Source: Orlajensenia sp001423545 (GTDB taxonomy: Bacteria; Actinomycetota; Actinomycetes; Actinomycetales; Microbacteriaceae). From it: 64,000 bases of DNA. The notes below the pieces were generated by a model that saw only the letters and a list, made by a program, of their open reading frames with translations, ran no database searches and was not told where the DNA came from. The DNA lies in assembly GCA_001423545.1 (NCBI GenBank), contig LMOK01000002.1:1234066-1298065 (forward strand). Reading direction: 5' to 3'. This document shows positions 9,505 to 17,975 of the stretch, piece after piece. The translations under genes and the position numbers were made by a program. How positions within the stretch are numbered: position 1 is the first letter of the stretch; every line of letters begins with the position of its first letter.

Positions 9505-10011
9505 ATGGCTGCAGCACGCGACGACGACGCTCTCAACTGGGCGGGCGACGACGATCCGACGCTCGTGGCGAAGGATGCCGACGCCCTCGCGCCCGGGCGA
9601 TCGACCGATCCGGAAGCTCCTGCCGGCGCCGAGCTTCCCGCAGGGTGGACGCCGGTCGGCGAGCCCGGCCGCGTGACGCAGCCGGATGCGGCAGCAGACA
9701 CCGACGACGGCCCCGCCCAGACCAGCTCGGCCACCCTGATCACGCTCGGCGTGCTCGGCGGCATCTACTTGATCTACACGATCGGGTGGGCCGTGGTCGC
9801 GACGCGCATGTCGACGGGATCCATGGACCCCGTCGCGCAGTTCATGTTCGTACTCGGCACGTGGCTCGCCATCCTCGCGGTGCCGCTGTGGTTCGCCGTC
9901 ACGCTCTGGCTCACCGGCGGTCGCCCGCGCCGGCGATTGCTCTGGCTGTTCGCTGGAGTGGTGCTGCTGGTGCCGTTGCCGTTCCTGCTTGGCACGGGGG
10001 TGGCGTCATGA
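9505..10011 (+). CDS. Hypothetical membrane protein with acidic N-terminus
   Basis: 168 residues with no recognised catalytic motif. Residues 1-75 are Ala/Asp/Pro-rich and likely disordered and cytoplasmic. Three membrane segments follow, at about 78-98 (ATLITLGVLGGIYLIYTIGW), 110-133 and 142-165. The next gene overlaps its stop as ATGA, so the two are translationally coupled and probably work together. The acidic linker plus short membrane tail may be a scaffold. Function unknown. Confidence 0.75.
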   Translation: MAAARDDDALNWAGDDDPTLVAKDADALAPGRSTDPEAPAGAELPAGWTPVGEPGRVTQPDAAADTDDGPAQTSSATLITLGVLGGIYLIYTIGWAVVATRMSTGSMDPVAQFMFVLGTWLAILAVPLWFAVTLWLTGGRPRRRLLWLFAGVVLLVPLPFLLGTGVAS

Positions 10012-10394
10012 CCGCATCCGACGACCTGAACGCCGCGCCGTCCGTGAGGGCTGATGCCGACGGGACCCGGCCGCGCACCCCGCTCTGGCTCGCCGTCACC
10101 CTGGCCGTGCTGTTCGGCCTGTTCTACGCCTACGACGTCTTCGAGGCGCTCGGCAACCTCATCGGCATCTCCGACTTCGCCAACCAGCTCGACGCCTCGA
10201 TCAACGGGTTCGGCTGGGTGCTGCTCGTTCTGGGCCTCGTGCTGCCGCTCGTGCTGTTCGCGATCGCCTTCTCGCTGGGGCGCAACCGAGGTCCACTGGC
10301 CCAGATCGCGTTCTACGCCGTGGGGCTCGGCCTCTCGGCCGTGCTGAGCCTCGACATCATCGCCGCGTTCGCGCGCTGGATCCCGATCGGCTGA
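10008..10394 (+). CDS. Hypothetical membrane protein coupled to the previous gene
   Basis: 128 residues. After a polar N-terminus of about 25 residues come three hydrophobic segments (TPLWLAVTLAVLFGLFYAY, then VLLVLGLVLPLVLFAIAF, then a C-terminal one). The start ATG overlaps the upstream stop by 4 nt. No family motif recognised; likely a small partner of the preceding membrane protein. Confidence 0.75.
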   Translation: MTASDDLNAAPSVRADADGTRPRTPLWLAVTLAVLFGLFYAYDVFEALGNLIGISDFANQLDASINGFGWVLLVLGLVLPLVLFAIAFSLGRNRGPLAQIAFYAVGLGLSAVLSLDIIAAFARWIPIG

Positions 10395-10465
10395 CCCAGA
10401 CGTTCATCGGTCAGGGCCCGGCGGTCAGAGCCCGGGATCACCTGGCCAGCGGCATCCGCTCGCCG

Positions 10466-10864
10466 TCAGACTGCGGCGAAGATGCACAGCCCGATCAGCA
10501 CGATCTGGGCGATGAGGCGCGGGACGAGCGGGATCGAGAGCGAGCGGAAGGTCTCCGGATGCCGCGCCGCGAAGGCGTTCGCCGGGAACACGGCGACGAG
10601 GAAGATGGCCAACAGGATGCCGGCCGCGAACTGCGTGGCCGGGATCAGCAGGCCGATGCCGCCGGCGATCTCGCACACGCCGGTGAAGCGCACCAGGTTG
10701 ATCGGGCTCAACAGGCCATCGCGCCGCATCCGGGGCGGGATCATCTTCGCCATGATCTTCGCGGGGCCGCGTCGGAAGTGATTGAGGCCCATTCCGACGA
10801 AGACGATGGCGAGCAGGATGCGCACCACCCACTGCGCGATCTCGAAGATGTCGTCCGTCGTCAT
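10466..10864 (-). CDS. DoxX-like small membrane protein
   Basis: 132 residues, four membrane segments. The pattern RILLAIVFVGMGLNHF, then RFTGVCEIAGGIGLLIP, then GILLAIFLVAVFPANAF matches the DoxX/DoxD-like family of four-helix membrane proteins, whose members have varied or unknown roles (thiosulfate oxidation, redox stress). It is divergent from serA, sharing the 102-nt region 10865-10966. Confidence 0.8.
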   Translation of the reverse strand: MTTDDIFEIAQWVVRILLAIVFVGMGLNHFRRGPAKIMAKMIPPRMRRDGLLSPINLVRFTGVCEIAGGIGLLIPATQFAAGILLAIFLVAVFPANAFAARHPETFRSLSIPLVPRLIAQIVLIGLCIFAAV

Positions 10865-10966
10865 GAAGTCCTCTCGGCTATGCGGCCTCGGCTAGAGTTT
10901 CACATGATTGCGTCCCCGTGACGGCGACGCGCATCCTCCCCTCTGCTGCAAAGGAATCGATTCGTC

Positions 10967-12559
10967 GTGTCAAAGCCGGTCGTGCTGATCGCTGAAATCC
11001 TCTCGCCCGCCACGATCGATGCCCTCGGTCCCGACTTCGATGTGCGCCAGGTCGACGGAACGGATCGCCCCGCGCTCTTCGCCGCCCTCGCCGATGCCAA
11101 CGCGATCCTCGTGCGCAGTGCCACGCAGGTCGACGCGGAGGCCATCGCAGCGGCGCCGAAACTCCAGGTCATCGCCCGCGCCGGCGTCGGCCTCGACAAC
11201 GTCGACATCAAGGCGGCCACCTCCGCCGGCGTCATGGTCGTGAACGCTCCGACCTCCAACATCATCTCGGCGGCCGAGCTCACTGTCGGTCACATCCTGA
11301 GCCTTGCCCGTCACATCCCGGCGGCGCACAACGCCCTCGCCCAGGGCCAGTGGAAGCGCTCGGCCTACACCGGAACCGAGCTCTACGAGAAGACGGTCGG
11401 CATCATCGGCCTCGGCCGCATCGGCGCGCTCATCACGGCCCGCCTGCAGGCCTTCGGCACGAACGTGATCGCCTACGACCCCTACATCACCAGTGCTCGC
11501 GCCCAGCAGCTCGGCGTGCAGCCCGTGAGCCTCGACGAACTGCTCGAGCAGTCCGACTTCATCACGATCCACATGCCGAAGACGCCCGAGACCACGGGCA
11601 TGATCAGCACCGAGCAGCTGAAGAAGATGAAGAAGACGGCCTACGTCGTCAACGTCGCCCGTGGCGGGCTCATCGATGAGGCCGCCCTGCACGAGGCCCT
11701 CGTCGCCGGTGAGATCGCCGGAGCCGGCCTCGACGTGTTCGTGAGCGAGCCTCCGAAGGACTCGCCGCTGCTCGCCCTGCCCAACGTCGTCGTCACGCCG
11801 CACCTCGGTGCGTCGACGGACGAGGCGCAGGAGAAGGCCGGCGTGTCGGTGGCCAAGTCGGTGCGCCTCGCTCTCGCGGGCGAGCTGGTCCCGGATGCCG
11901 TGAACGTCGCCGGCGGCGTCATCGACCCGTACGTGCGCCCCGGCATCCCGCTGCTCGAGAAGCTCGGCCAGGTGTTCTCGGGCCTCGCGCATTCGAGCCC
12001 CCTCACCAGTGTCGACGTCGAGGTGCGCGGCGAGCTGGCCGACTACGACGTGAGCGTGCTGAAGCTCGCGGCCCTCAAGGGCGTGTTCACCAACGTCGTC
12101 AGCGAGACGGTCTCCTACGTCAATGCGCCGCTGCTCGCCGAGCAGCGCGGCATCGGCGTGCGCCTGATCACCGACGCCGTCTCCGAGGAGTACCGCAATG
12201 TCATCACGCTGCGCGGTGCCCTCGCCGACGGCACCCAGGTCTCGGTCTCGGGAACGCTCACCGGAACCAAGCAGACCGAGAAGATCGTCGAGATCAACGG
12301 CTACGACGTCGAGGTGCCGATCGCGAAGAACCTGATCGTGATGCAGTACACCGACCGCCCCGGCATCGTCGCGGTCTACGGCCGCGAGTTCGGCGACGCC
12401 GGCATCAACATCGCCGGCATGCAGATCGCCCGGCACACCGCCGGCGGCCAGGCGCTCAGCGTGCTGACGGTCGACTCGCCCGTTCCCGCCGAGATCCTCG
12501 CCGCCGTGCGCGACGCGATCGCCGCCGACGTCCTGATCGAGATCGACATCACCGAGTAG
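10967..12559 (+). CDS. serA: D-3-phosphoglycerate dehydrogenase
   Basis: NAD-dependent oxidation of 3-phosphoglycerate to 3-phosphohydroxypyruvate, the first step of serine synthesis. 530 residues, the long actinobacterial type: catalytic and NAD domains (GIIGLGRIGALI; VNVARGGLIDE with the active arginine; the catalytic His in HLGASTDEAQ), then an intervening domain, then a C-terminal ACT domain (about 455-530, DRPGIVAVYG) that binds serine for feedback control. The GTG start has an AAAGGA site upstream, and a TAGAGT -10 candidate lies at 10893-10898. A strong terminator follows. Confidence 0.96.
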   Translation: MSKPVVLIAEILSPATIDALGPDFDVRQVDGTDRPALFAALADANAILVRSATQVDAEAIAAAPKLQVIARAGVGLDNVDIKAATSAGVMVVNAPTSNIISAAELTVGHILSLARHIPAAHNALAQGQWKRSAYTGTELYEKTVGIIGLGRIGALITARLQAFGTNVIAYDPYITSARAQQLGVQPVSLDELLEQSDFITIHMPKTPETTGMISTEQLKKMKKTAYVVNVARGGLIDEAALHEALVAGEIAGAGLDVFVSEPPKDSPLLALPNVVVTPHLGASTDEAQEKAGVSVAKSVRLALAGELVPDAVNVAGGVIDPYVRPGIPLLEKLGQVFSGLAHSSPLTSVDVEVRGELADYDVSVLKLAALKGVFTNVVSETVSYVNAPLLAEQRGIGVRLITDAVSEEYRNVITLRGALADGTQVSVSGTLTGTKQTEKIVEINGYDVEVPIAKNLIVMQYTDRPGIVAVYGREFGDAGINIAGMQIARHTAGGQALSVLTVDSPVPAEILAAVRDAIAADVLIEIDITE

Positions 12560-12577
12560 CGCACTCGCTCCAGACAG

Positions 12578-12614
12578 CACGAAGGCCCCGGATGGTGCAT
12601 CCGGGGCCTTCGTG
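12578..12614. terminator. Terminator after serA (17-bp perfect stem)
   Basis: Perfect 17-bp stem (12578-12594 with 12598-12614) and a GTG loop, 18 nt after the serA stop. It stands between the convergent serA and the membrane gene at 12635 and may serve both. Confidence 0.85.
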
Positions 12615-12634
12615 GTCGTGCGAGGTGATGCGCT

Positions 12635-12886
12635 CTAGAGCTCGGGAGTCGAGCTCTCGTTGCGCGTGACCTGGCTGCCGTTCGCCGGGTCGACCGAGGT
12701 CGCGGTGACCGAGGTCGACTGGCGACGACGGAACATCAGCACGAGTCCGATGATCACGACGACGGCCCCGGCGATCATGAGCACGTAGCCCACCATGTCG
12801 AGGTTGATCCATTCGACGTCGACGTTGAGCGCCCAGACGAGGATCGCCCCGACGGCGATGAGGAAGATGCCGAGACCGATGCTCAT
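12635..12886 (-). CDS. Small two-helix membrane protein (DUF6458-like)
   Basis: 83 residues: a first membrane helix (IGLGIFLIAVGAILVWAL), a short loop with VEWINLDMVGYVLM, a second helix, then RRRQ and a polar Ser/Thr-rich tail. This pattern is that of a small actinobacterial protein family of unknown function (recalled as DUF6458). It lies 3 nt after the stop of the 53-residue gene upstream, so the two form a mini-operon. Confidence 0.75.
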   Translation of the reverse strand: MSIGLGIFLIAVGAILVWALNVDVEWINLDMVGYVLMIAGAVVVIIGLVLMFRRRQSTSVTATSVDPANGSQVTRNESSTPEL

Positions 12887-12889
12887 AGG

Positions 12890-13051
12890 TCAGCCCTTGT
12901 TTCCCGAGACCACCCGGATGAGCCAGGCGATGATCGCGATCACGGCGAGGATGATACCGACCCAGAGGAGCCAGCTGAGTGCGCTGTTGAGGCCACCCAG
13001 AATGGCGAGCACGACAGCGACGACGATGATGATGATGAAGAGGAGGTTCAT
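12890..13051 (-). CDS. 53-residue hydrophobic membrane protein
   Basis: Two closely spaced membrane helices (LLFIIIIVVAVVLAILGG and LLWVGIILAVIAIIAWL) and a short basic end. The longer in-frame start upstream is unlikely: the ATG at 13051 has AAAGGA about 9 nt before it. First gene of a two-gene unit. Function unknown. Confidence 0.65.
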   Translation of the reverse strand: MNLLFIIIIVVAVVLAILGGLNSALSWLLWVGIILAVIAIIAWLIRVVSGNKG

Positions 13052-13291
13052 TGTGGTGGATCCTTTCGTCGGGATTCCGGTTCTGCGTCGAATCACGACC
13101 GGAGATGACCCCCGATCGCAGGATGCTCGGCGCATCGCCCCCTGTTCGGGGCAACACCCGACATTACTCAGCATCGGCCCCCGAGGGTAGAGGATTGCGG
13201 GCGTGGCGGATCTGTGATCAGCGCTGCGCTGCGCCGCCCGAACCGGCGACTACGCTGGAATGACACCTTTTCACCGCTTGCGAGGAGCGAA

Positions 13292-14350
13292 ATGTCGCGT
13301 GTCATCTCCCTGGCCGTCATCCCCGGCGACGGCATCGGGCCCGAAGTCGTCACCGAGGGCCTCAAGGTGCTCGATGCCGTGACGGATGGCGGCGACGTCA
13401 CCTTCGAGAAGACGACGTTCTCGCTGGGAGCCGCCCGCTACCTCGAGACCGGCGACACCCTCACCGACGACGACCTCGCGGCCGTCTCGCGCCACGACGC
13501 CATCCTGCTCGGAGCTGTCGGCGGAGCCCCGGGCGACCCGCGTCTGGCCGGTGCGAACATCGAGCGTGGATTGCTGCTGAAGCTGCGGTTCTCGCTCGAC
13601 CACTACGTGAACCTGCGCCCGTCGGTGCTGCACGCCGGCGTCTCGAGCCCCTTGGCCGATCCCGGATCCATCGATTTCGTCGTCGTGCGCGAAGGCACCG
13701 AGGGGCCGTACGTGGGCAACGGCGGCTCGATCCGCCAGGGCACGCAGCACGAGGTCGCCAACGAGGTGTCGGTCAACACGGCGTACGGCGTCGAGCGCGT
13801 GGTGCGGCATGCCTTCGGAGTGGCATCCGCTCGCCCGCGCAAGCACCTCACCCTGGTGCACAAGACCAACGTCCTGGTCTTCGCCGGCGGCATCTGGAAG
13901 CGCGTCGTCGACGAGGTCGCCGCCGAGTTCCCCGAGGTGACCGTCGACTACCTCCACGTCGATGCCGCCACGATCTTCCTCGTGACGAACCCTGCTAGAT
14001 TCGATGTCATCGTCACGGACAACCTCTTCGGCGACATCCTCACCGATCTTGCGGCCGCGATCAGCGGCGGCATCGGCCTCGCAGCCTCCGGCAACATCAA
14101 CCCGGACGGCCGATTCCCCAGCATGTTCGAGCCGGTGCACGGTTCTGCGCCCGACATCGCCGGGAAGGGCATCGCCGACCCGACTGCCGCCATCCTCTCC
14201 GTCGCACTCCTGCTCGACCATCTCGGGCTCACGGATGCCGCGGCACGAGTGCAGGCGGCCGTCGCAGCCGACATCGCCGAACGCGGTGAGGCACCCCGCT
14301 CGACCTCGGAGATCGGCACTGCGATCTCCGACCGGATTCGCGCACACTAG
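13292..14350 (+). CDS. leuB: 3-isopropylmalate dehydrogenase
   Basis: NAD-dependent oxidative decarboxylation in leucine synthesis. 352 residues. Seen: VIPGDGIGPEVV at the N-terminus, the DNLFGDILTDLAAAISGG motif, and MFEPVHGSAPDIAGKGIADP. The ATG at 13292 has a GAGGAG site 5 nt upstream; the frame extends further up but without support. A TACGCT -10 candidate lies at about 13250. ilvE follows after 24 nt. Confidence 0.96.
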   Translation: MSRVISLAVIPGDGIGPEVVTEGLKVLDAVTDGGDVTFEKTTFSLGAARYLETGDTLTDDDLAAVSRHDAILLGAVGGAPGDPRLAGANIERGLLLKLRFSLDHYVNLRPSVLHAGVSSPLADPGSIDFVVVREGTEGPYVGNGGSIRQGTQHEVANEVSVNTAYGVERVVRHAFGVASARPRKHLTLVHKTNVLVFAGGIWKRVVDEVAAEFPEVTVDYLHVDAATIFLVTNPARFDVIVTDNLFGDILTDLAAAISGGIGLAASGNINPDGRFPSMFEPVHGSAPDIAGKGIADPTAAILSVALLLDHLGLTDAAARVQAAVAADIAERGEAPRSTSEIGTAISDRIRAH

Positions 14351-14374
14351 ACGTACTCGAAGAAAGAGCAGCCC

Positions 14375-15481
14375 ATGACGATCCAGCTTCCCCTCGCAAG
14401 CCAGAGCCTCATCTGGCAGACCGTGCGCACCGAGAACCCCGTCGCTCCCGAGGAGCGCGAGGCGATCCTCGCCGACCCCGGTTTCGGCAACCACTTCACC
14501 GACCACATGGTCGACGTGTGCTGGTCGGAGCGCGGCGGATGGCACCGCCCGCGCGTCTCGCCCTACGGGCCCATCCAGCTCGACCCGGCCGCCGCCGTGC
14601 TGCACTACGCCCAGGAGATCTTCGAGGGTCTCAAGGCCTACCGCCACGCCGACGGATCCATCTGGACCTTCCGCCCCTATGAGAACGCAGCGCGCATGCA
14701 GCGCTCGGCGCACCGCCTCGCCCTGCCCGAGCTGCCGTCCGAGCACTTCATCGCGTCGCTCAAGCAGCTCATCGCCGTCGACGGCGACTGGGTGCCGACG
14801 GCACCGGAGACCAGCCTGTACCTGCGGCCGTTCATGTTCGCCAAGGAGGCGTTCCTCGGCGTGCGGCCGGCGAAGAAGGTGGCCTACTACCTGATCGCCA
14901 GCCCCGCAGGTGCGTACTTCACCGGGGGAGTGCAGCCGGTCAACATCTGGCTCTCGAGCGAGTACGCCCGCGCCAGCAAGGGCGGCACCGGCGCGGCCAA
15001 GACCGGCGGCAACTACGCGTCGAGCCTGCTGCCGCAGGCCGAGGCCTATGAGCACGGCTGCCAGCAGGTGCTGTTCCTCGATGAGGGGAAGTACCTCGAG
15101 GAGCTCGGCGGCATGAACATCGTGCTGGTGCGCAAGGACGGCACCCTCATCACGCCGGAGTCGGAGTCGATCCTCGAGGGCATCACGCGCGATTCCGTGT
15201 TGCGCCTGGCCGCCGACCGCGGACACCTGATCGAGCAGCGCAAGGTCACTCTCGACGAGTGGCGGGAGGGGGCGGCATCCGGCGACATCGTCGGAGCCTT
15301 CGCCTGCGGCACGGCCGCTGTGATCGTGCCCATCGGGCGGCTGCTCGGCGAGGACTTCGAGATCGTGCACAACGGTCCGCAGGCCGAGGAGCTCGCACTG
15401 TCGCTCCGTGAAGAGCTCACGGGCATCCAGTACGGCCGCGTCGAGGACCGCCACGGCTGGCTGGTGCGCCTCGACGCGTGA
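14375..15481 (+). CDS. ilvE: Branched-chain amino acid aminotransferase
   Basis: PLP enzyme that makes valine, leucine and isoleucine from their 2-oxo acids with glutamate; the shared last step for the ilv and leu products encoded nearby. 368 residues, class IV fold, long BCAT form. Seen: LHYAQEIFEGLKAYR, the PLP-lysine region KTGGNYASSLLPQ, and EELGGMNIV with the C-terminal GTAAVIVPIG. Probably one operon with leuB. Confidence 0.95.
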   Translation: MTIQLPLASQSLIWQTVRTENPVAPEEREAILADPGFGNHFTDHMVDVCWSERGGWHRPRVSPYGPIQLDPAAAVLHYAQEIFEGLKAYRHADGSIWTFRPYENAARMQRSAHRLALPELPSEHFIASLKQLIAVDGDWVPTAPETSLYLRPFMFAKEAFLGVRPAKKVAYYLIASPAGAYFTGGVQPVNIWLSSEYARASKGGTGAAKTGGNYASSLLPQAEAYEHGCQQVLFLDEGKYLEELGGMNIVLVRKDGTLITPESESILEGITRDSVLRLAADRGHLIEQRKVTLDEWREGAASGDIVGAFACGTAAVIVPIGRLLGEDFEIVHNGPQAEELALSLREELTGIQYGRVEDRHGWLVRLDA

Positions 15482-15488
15482 GCGCCGC

Positions 15489-15926
15489 GTGACTGACGCC
15501 ACCGATCTGCAGCTGCGGGCCTTCGAGCGCGACGACACCGAGATCGTCGTCGCGCTCTGGCGCGCCTGCGGACTCGTCGTGCCGTGGAACGACCCGCACC
15601 GCGACATCGAGCGCAAGCTCGCCGAGCAACCCGAGCTCTTCCTCGTGGGGGAGCGCGGCGGCCGCGTCGTGGCGTCGGTGATGGTCGGCTACGACGGTCA
15701 CCGTGGCTGGATGAACTATCTCGCCGTCGACCCGGCTGAGCAGGGGAGAGGCCACGGCCGCGCGCTGGTGATGGAGGCCGAACGGATGCTGACAGCCCGC
15801 GGATGCCCCAAGCTCAACCTGCAGGTGCGCGGCACGAACACCGACGCTCTGGGGTTCTACGAGGCCATCGGCTACGCACCCGACCACGCCGTGAGCCTCG
15901 GCAAGCGCCTCATCGCCGACGACTGA
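15489..15926 (+). CDS. ypeA: GNAT acetyltransferase (YpeA type)
   Basis: 145 residues, a single GNAT domain. The YpeA-like opening (LRAFERDDTEIVVALWRACG), the acetyl-CoA loop QGRGHGRALV and the closing NTDALGFYEAIGYAPD are clear. The GTG start lies 7 nt after the ilvE stop, so it is likely cotranscribed with it. The acceptor substrate is unknown. Confidence 0.85.
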   Translation: MTDATDLQLRAFERDDTEIVVALWRACGLVVPWNDPHRDIERKLAEQPELFLVGERGGRVVASVMVGYDGHRGWMNYLAVDPAEQGRGHGRALVMEAERMLTARGCPKLNLQVRGTNTDALGFYEAIGYAPDHAVSLGKRLIADD

Positions 15927-16010
15927 GGCGGCAGCACCGGGCCGGCCTGCCGACACGGGCTGCGGCATCCGTCACCCGAATCGCATTCGTGCGCCTCCCC
16001 GCCCTGCCGG

Positions 16011-16016
16011 TACCGT
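16011..16016 (+). promoter_or_regulatory. Candidate -10 box of a leaderless transcript
   Basis: TACCGT ends 6 nt before the ATG at 16023, and there is no ribosome site. Same arrangement as at 9493 and 56647. Confidence 0.45.
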
Positions 16017-16022
16017 TGAGGC

Positions 16023-16793
16023 ATGAAGATCGCACGGTTCAGCCACGACAATCGCATCGCCTTCGGAATCGTCGACGACGACGATCTGGTGGTGTTGACG
16101 GGAGACCCGATGTTCGCGGGCTACGACACCACGGGGGAGCGCGTGCCGATCGCGGACGCCACCCTGCTGGCGCCGTCGATCCCGCGCTCGAAGGTGGTCG
16201 GCGTCGGCAAGAACTACCGCGACCACGCCACGGAGATGGGCACGGCGGTTCCCGAGGAGCCGCTGCTGTTCCTGAAGCCGAACACCTCGGTGTCGGGTCC
16301 GGGCGACTACATCGTGCTGCCGAAGCAGAGCAAGCGGGTGGAGTTCGAGGGCGAGCTCGCCATCGTGATCGGCACGATCACCAAGAACGTCACCGAGGAG
16401 AAGGCGATGGAGCACGTGTTCGGCTTCACCATCGCCAACGACGTGACGGCACGCGACCTGCAGAAGTCCGACGGCCAGTGGACCCGCGCGAAGGGCTTCG
16501 ACTCGTTCTGCCCGATCGGCCCCATCGTCGACACCGAGTTCGACTTCCCGTCGGCCGAGATCGTCACCCGCGTCAACGGCGTGGTGAAGCAGCAGGCGCC
16601 GCTCACCGACATGGTGCACGACGTCGAGACGATCATCGCCTACGCCTCGAGCGTGTTCACGCTGCTCCCGGGCGACATCATCCTGACCGGAACCCCGGCC
16701 GGTGTCGGCCCGATCGAGAACGGCGACACCGTCGAGGTCGAGATCACGGGGCTCGGAATCCTGACGAACCCCGTGGTGCGTCCGCGCGGCTGA
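16023..16793 (+). CDS. Fumarylacetoacetate hydrolase family protein
   Basis: 256 residues. C-terminal FAH fold: VGVGKNYRDHATEM, then EFEGELAIVIG carrying metal-ligand glutamates, ANDVTARDLQK, and the closing GTPAGVGPIENGD. Family members hydrolyse or decarboxylate acylpyruvates and oxaloacetate, or isomerise homoprotocatechuate-pathway acids. In this position, just before gltX, the gene is common in Microbacteriaceae and probably does housekeeping metabolite repair rather than aromatic catabolism (inference). Confidence 0.88.
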   Translation: MKIARFSHDNRIAFGIVDDDDLVVLTGDPMFAGYDTTGERVPIADATLLAPSIPRSKVVGVGKNYRDHATEMGTAVPEEPLLFLKPNTSVSGPGDYIVLPKQSKRVEFEGELAIVIGTITKNVTEEKAMEHVFGFTIANDVTARDLQKSDGQWTRAKGFDSFCPIGPIVDTEFDFPSAEIVTRVNGVVKQQAPLTDMVHDVETIIAYASSVFTLLPGDIILTGTPAGVGPIENGDTVEVEITGLGILTNPVVRPRG

Positions 16794-16799
16794 TCCGGC

Positions 16800-17864
16800 T
16801 CAGCGGCCCAGTGCCGCGAGCGCGTCGGCCACGTCCTGCTCGTCGTTCCAGAGGTGGAAGGCGACTCGGGCGCATCCGTTCCGTCCCGACGCCGTGATTC
16901 CGGATGCCGTGAGCCGGGCGAGATCGCGACCGTCGGCGTCCGGCCACGTGATGATCGCCTGGCCCGGCCGGCGTTCGAGTCCGAGTCCGTCGGTGAACGC
17001 CGCCGCGAGCCCCGTGACGTGGGTGAGCAGCGCCTCGAGGTCGAGCTGTTCGAACATGGCTATGGCCGCCTCGGCGCCCACCCACACGGGCCAGGCGGGG
17101 GAGACGTCGAAGCGCCGGGCGTCGGCGGCGAGGGTCATGGTCGGTCCGTAGCACGACGCCCACGGATCGACGCCGGCGTACCAGCCGGTCTGCGTCGGGG
17201 CGACCTCCGCGGCGAACGACGCCGAGATCGTGAGGAACGCGGCCCCGCGAGGAGCGCACAACCATTTGTAGCCGTGGCAGATCGTGGCGTCGAAGAGAGC
17301 GGCGTCCACCGGCATCCAGCCGACGGCCTGCGTGGTGTCGCACAGGGTGCGGGCACCGTGCGCTCGTGCTGCCGCGAGGATGGCTGCGGCATCCGCCACC
17401 GCCCCCGTGGCGGACTGCACGAGCGAGAATGCGACGAGCCGGGTTCGATCGGTGACGGATGCCGCCAGCTCGACGAGCGGCACGCTGCGCACGATGACGC
17501 CGCGGTGCGCCTGGCTGAGGAACGGGAACACGATCGAGCTGAAGTCTCCGTCGACGCAGAGCACCTCGGCGCCGTCGGGCACGCTCGCGGCGATGACGGC
17601 GGCCATCGCGGAGGTCTGCGACCCGATCGCCACGCGGTCTGCGCCGACTCCGACGAGGCCGGCGTACGACACGCGTGTGCGTTCGACCACGGCGGTGTAG
17701 TCGACGGCGCAGGCCTCGCCGCGAGCCCAGCGATCGGCGTCGGCGCGCATGGCCGCGCTCGTCTCGAGGGTCGGCAGGCCGAGGGTGCAGGCGGCGAGGT
17801 AGCCGGGTCCGGCGGCGAATCGGCCGCGCGCGTCGGCGAGAGAGAGACGGGTGGTGACGGGCAT
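16800..17864 (-). CDS. Class V PLP aminotransferase
   Basis: 354 residues, fold type I. Seen: SQTSAMAAVIAASVPDG, DTTQAVGWMPVDAALFDAT with the PLP-binding aspartate, and the Schiff-base lysine in CHGYKWLCAPRG. The family includes cysteine desulfurases, kynureninase-like and isopenicillin-epimerase-like enzymes; no suf or isc genes are near. It is transcribed divergently from the LysR gene at 17976, whose candidate operator sits between them, so it is the likely target of that regulator. Confidence 0.82.
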   Translation of the reverse strand: MPVTTRLSLADARGRFAAGPGYLAACTLGLPTLETSAAMRADADRWARGEACAVDYTAVVERTRVSYAGLVGVGADRVAIGSQTSAMAAVIAASVPDGAEVLCVDGDFSSIVFPFLSQAHRGVIVRSVPLVELAASVTDRTRLVAFSLVQSATGAVADAAAILAAARAHGARTLCDTTQAVGWMPVDAALFDATICHGYKWLCAPRGAAFLTISASFAAEVAPTQTGWYAGVDPWASCYGPTMTLAADARRFDVSPAWPVWVGAEAAIAMFEQLDLEALLTHVTGLAAAFTDGLGLERRPGQAIITWPDADGRDLARLTASGITASGRNGCARVAFHLWNDEQDVADALAALGR

Positions 17865-17920
17865 GTCTCCATGGTGCGCCGACGGATATCATTCGACAAT
17901 CGCAGATGAGTGCTGACATC

Positions 17921-17937
17921 CATAACAAGGGGTTATG
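17921..17937. promoter_or_regulatory. LysR-type operator (CATAAC-N5-GTTATG)
   Basis: Perfect 6-bp inverted repeat with a 5-bp spacer, containing the T-N11-A core of LysR boxes. It lies in the 111-nt region between the divergent aminotransferase and LysR genes, 39 nt before the LysR start. Confidence 0.7.
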
Positions 17938-17975
17938 CTTTCTTCGCGGCCCGACAGCGAATACCCGGAGACACC

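Noticed and set aside
6218..9517. 1099-codon open frame antisense to the lamin-tail protein
   Set aside because: Low-complexity composition and no start region; the plus strand has three lamin-tail domains and a phosphoesterase in frame.
16023..16793. FAH-family gene as part of the aromatic pathway
   Set aside because: It sits in the biosynthetic core before gltX, separated from the island by the LysR gene, gltX and the tRNA, and has its own promoter.
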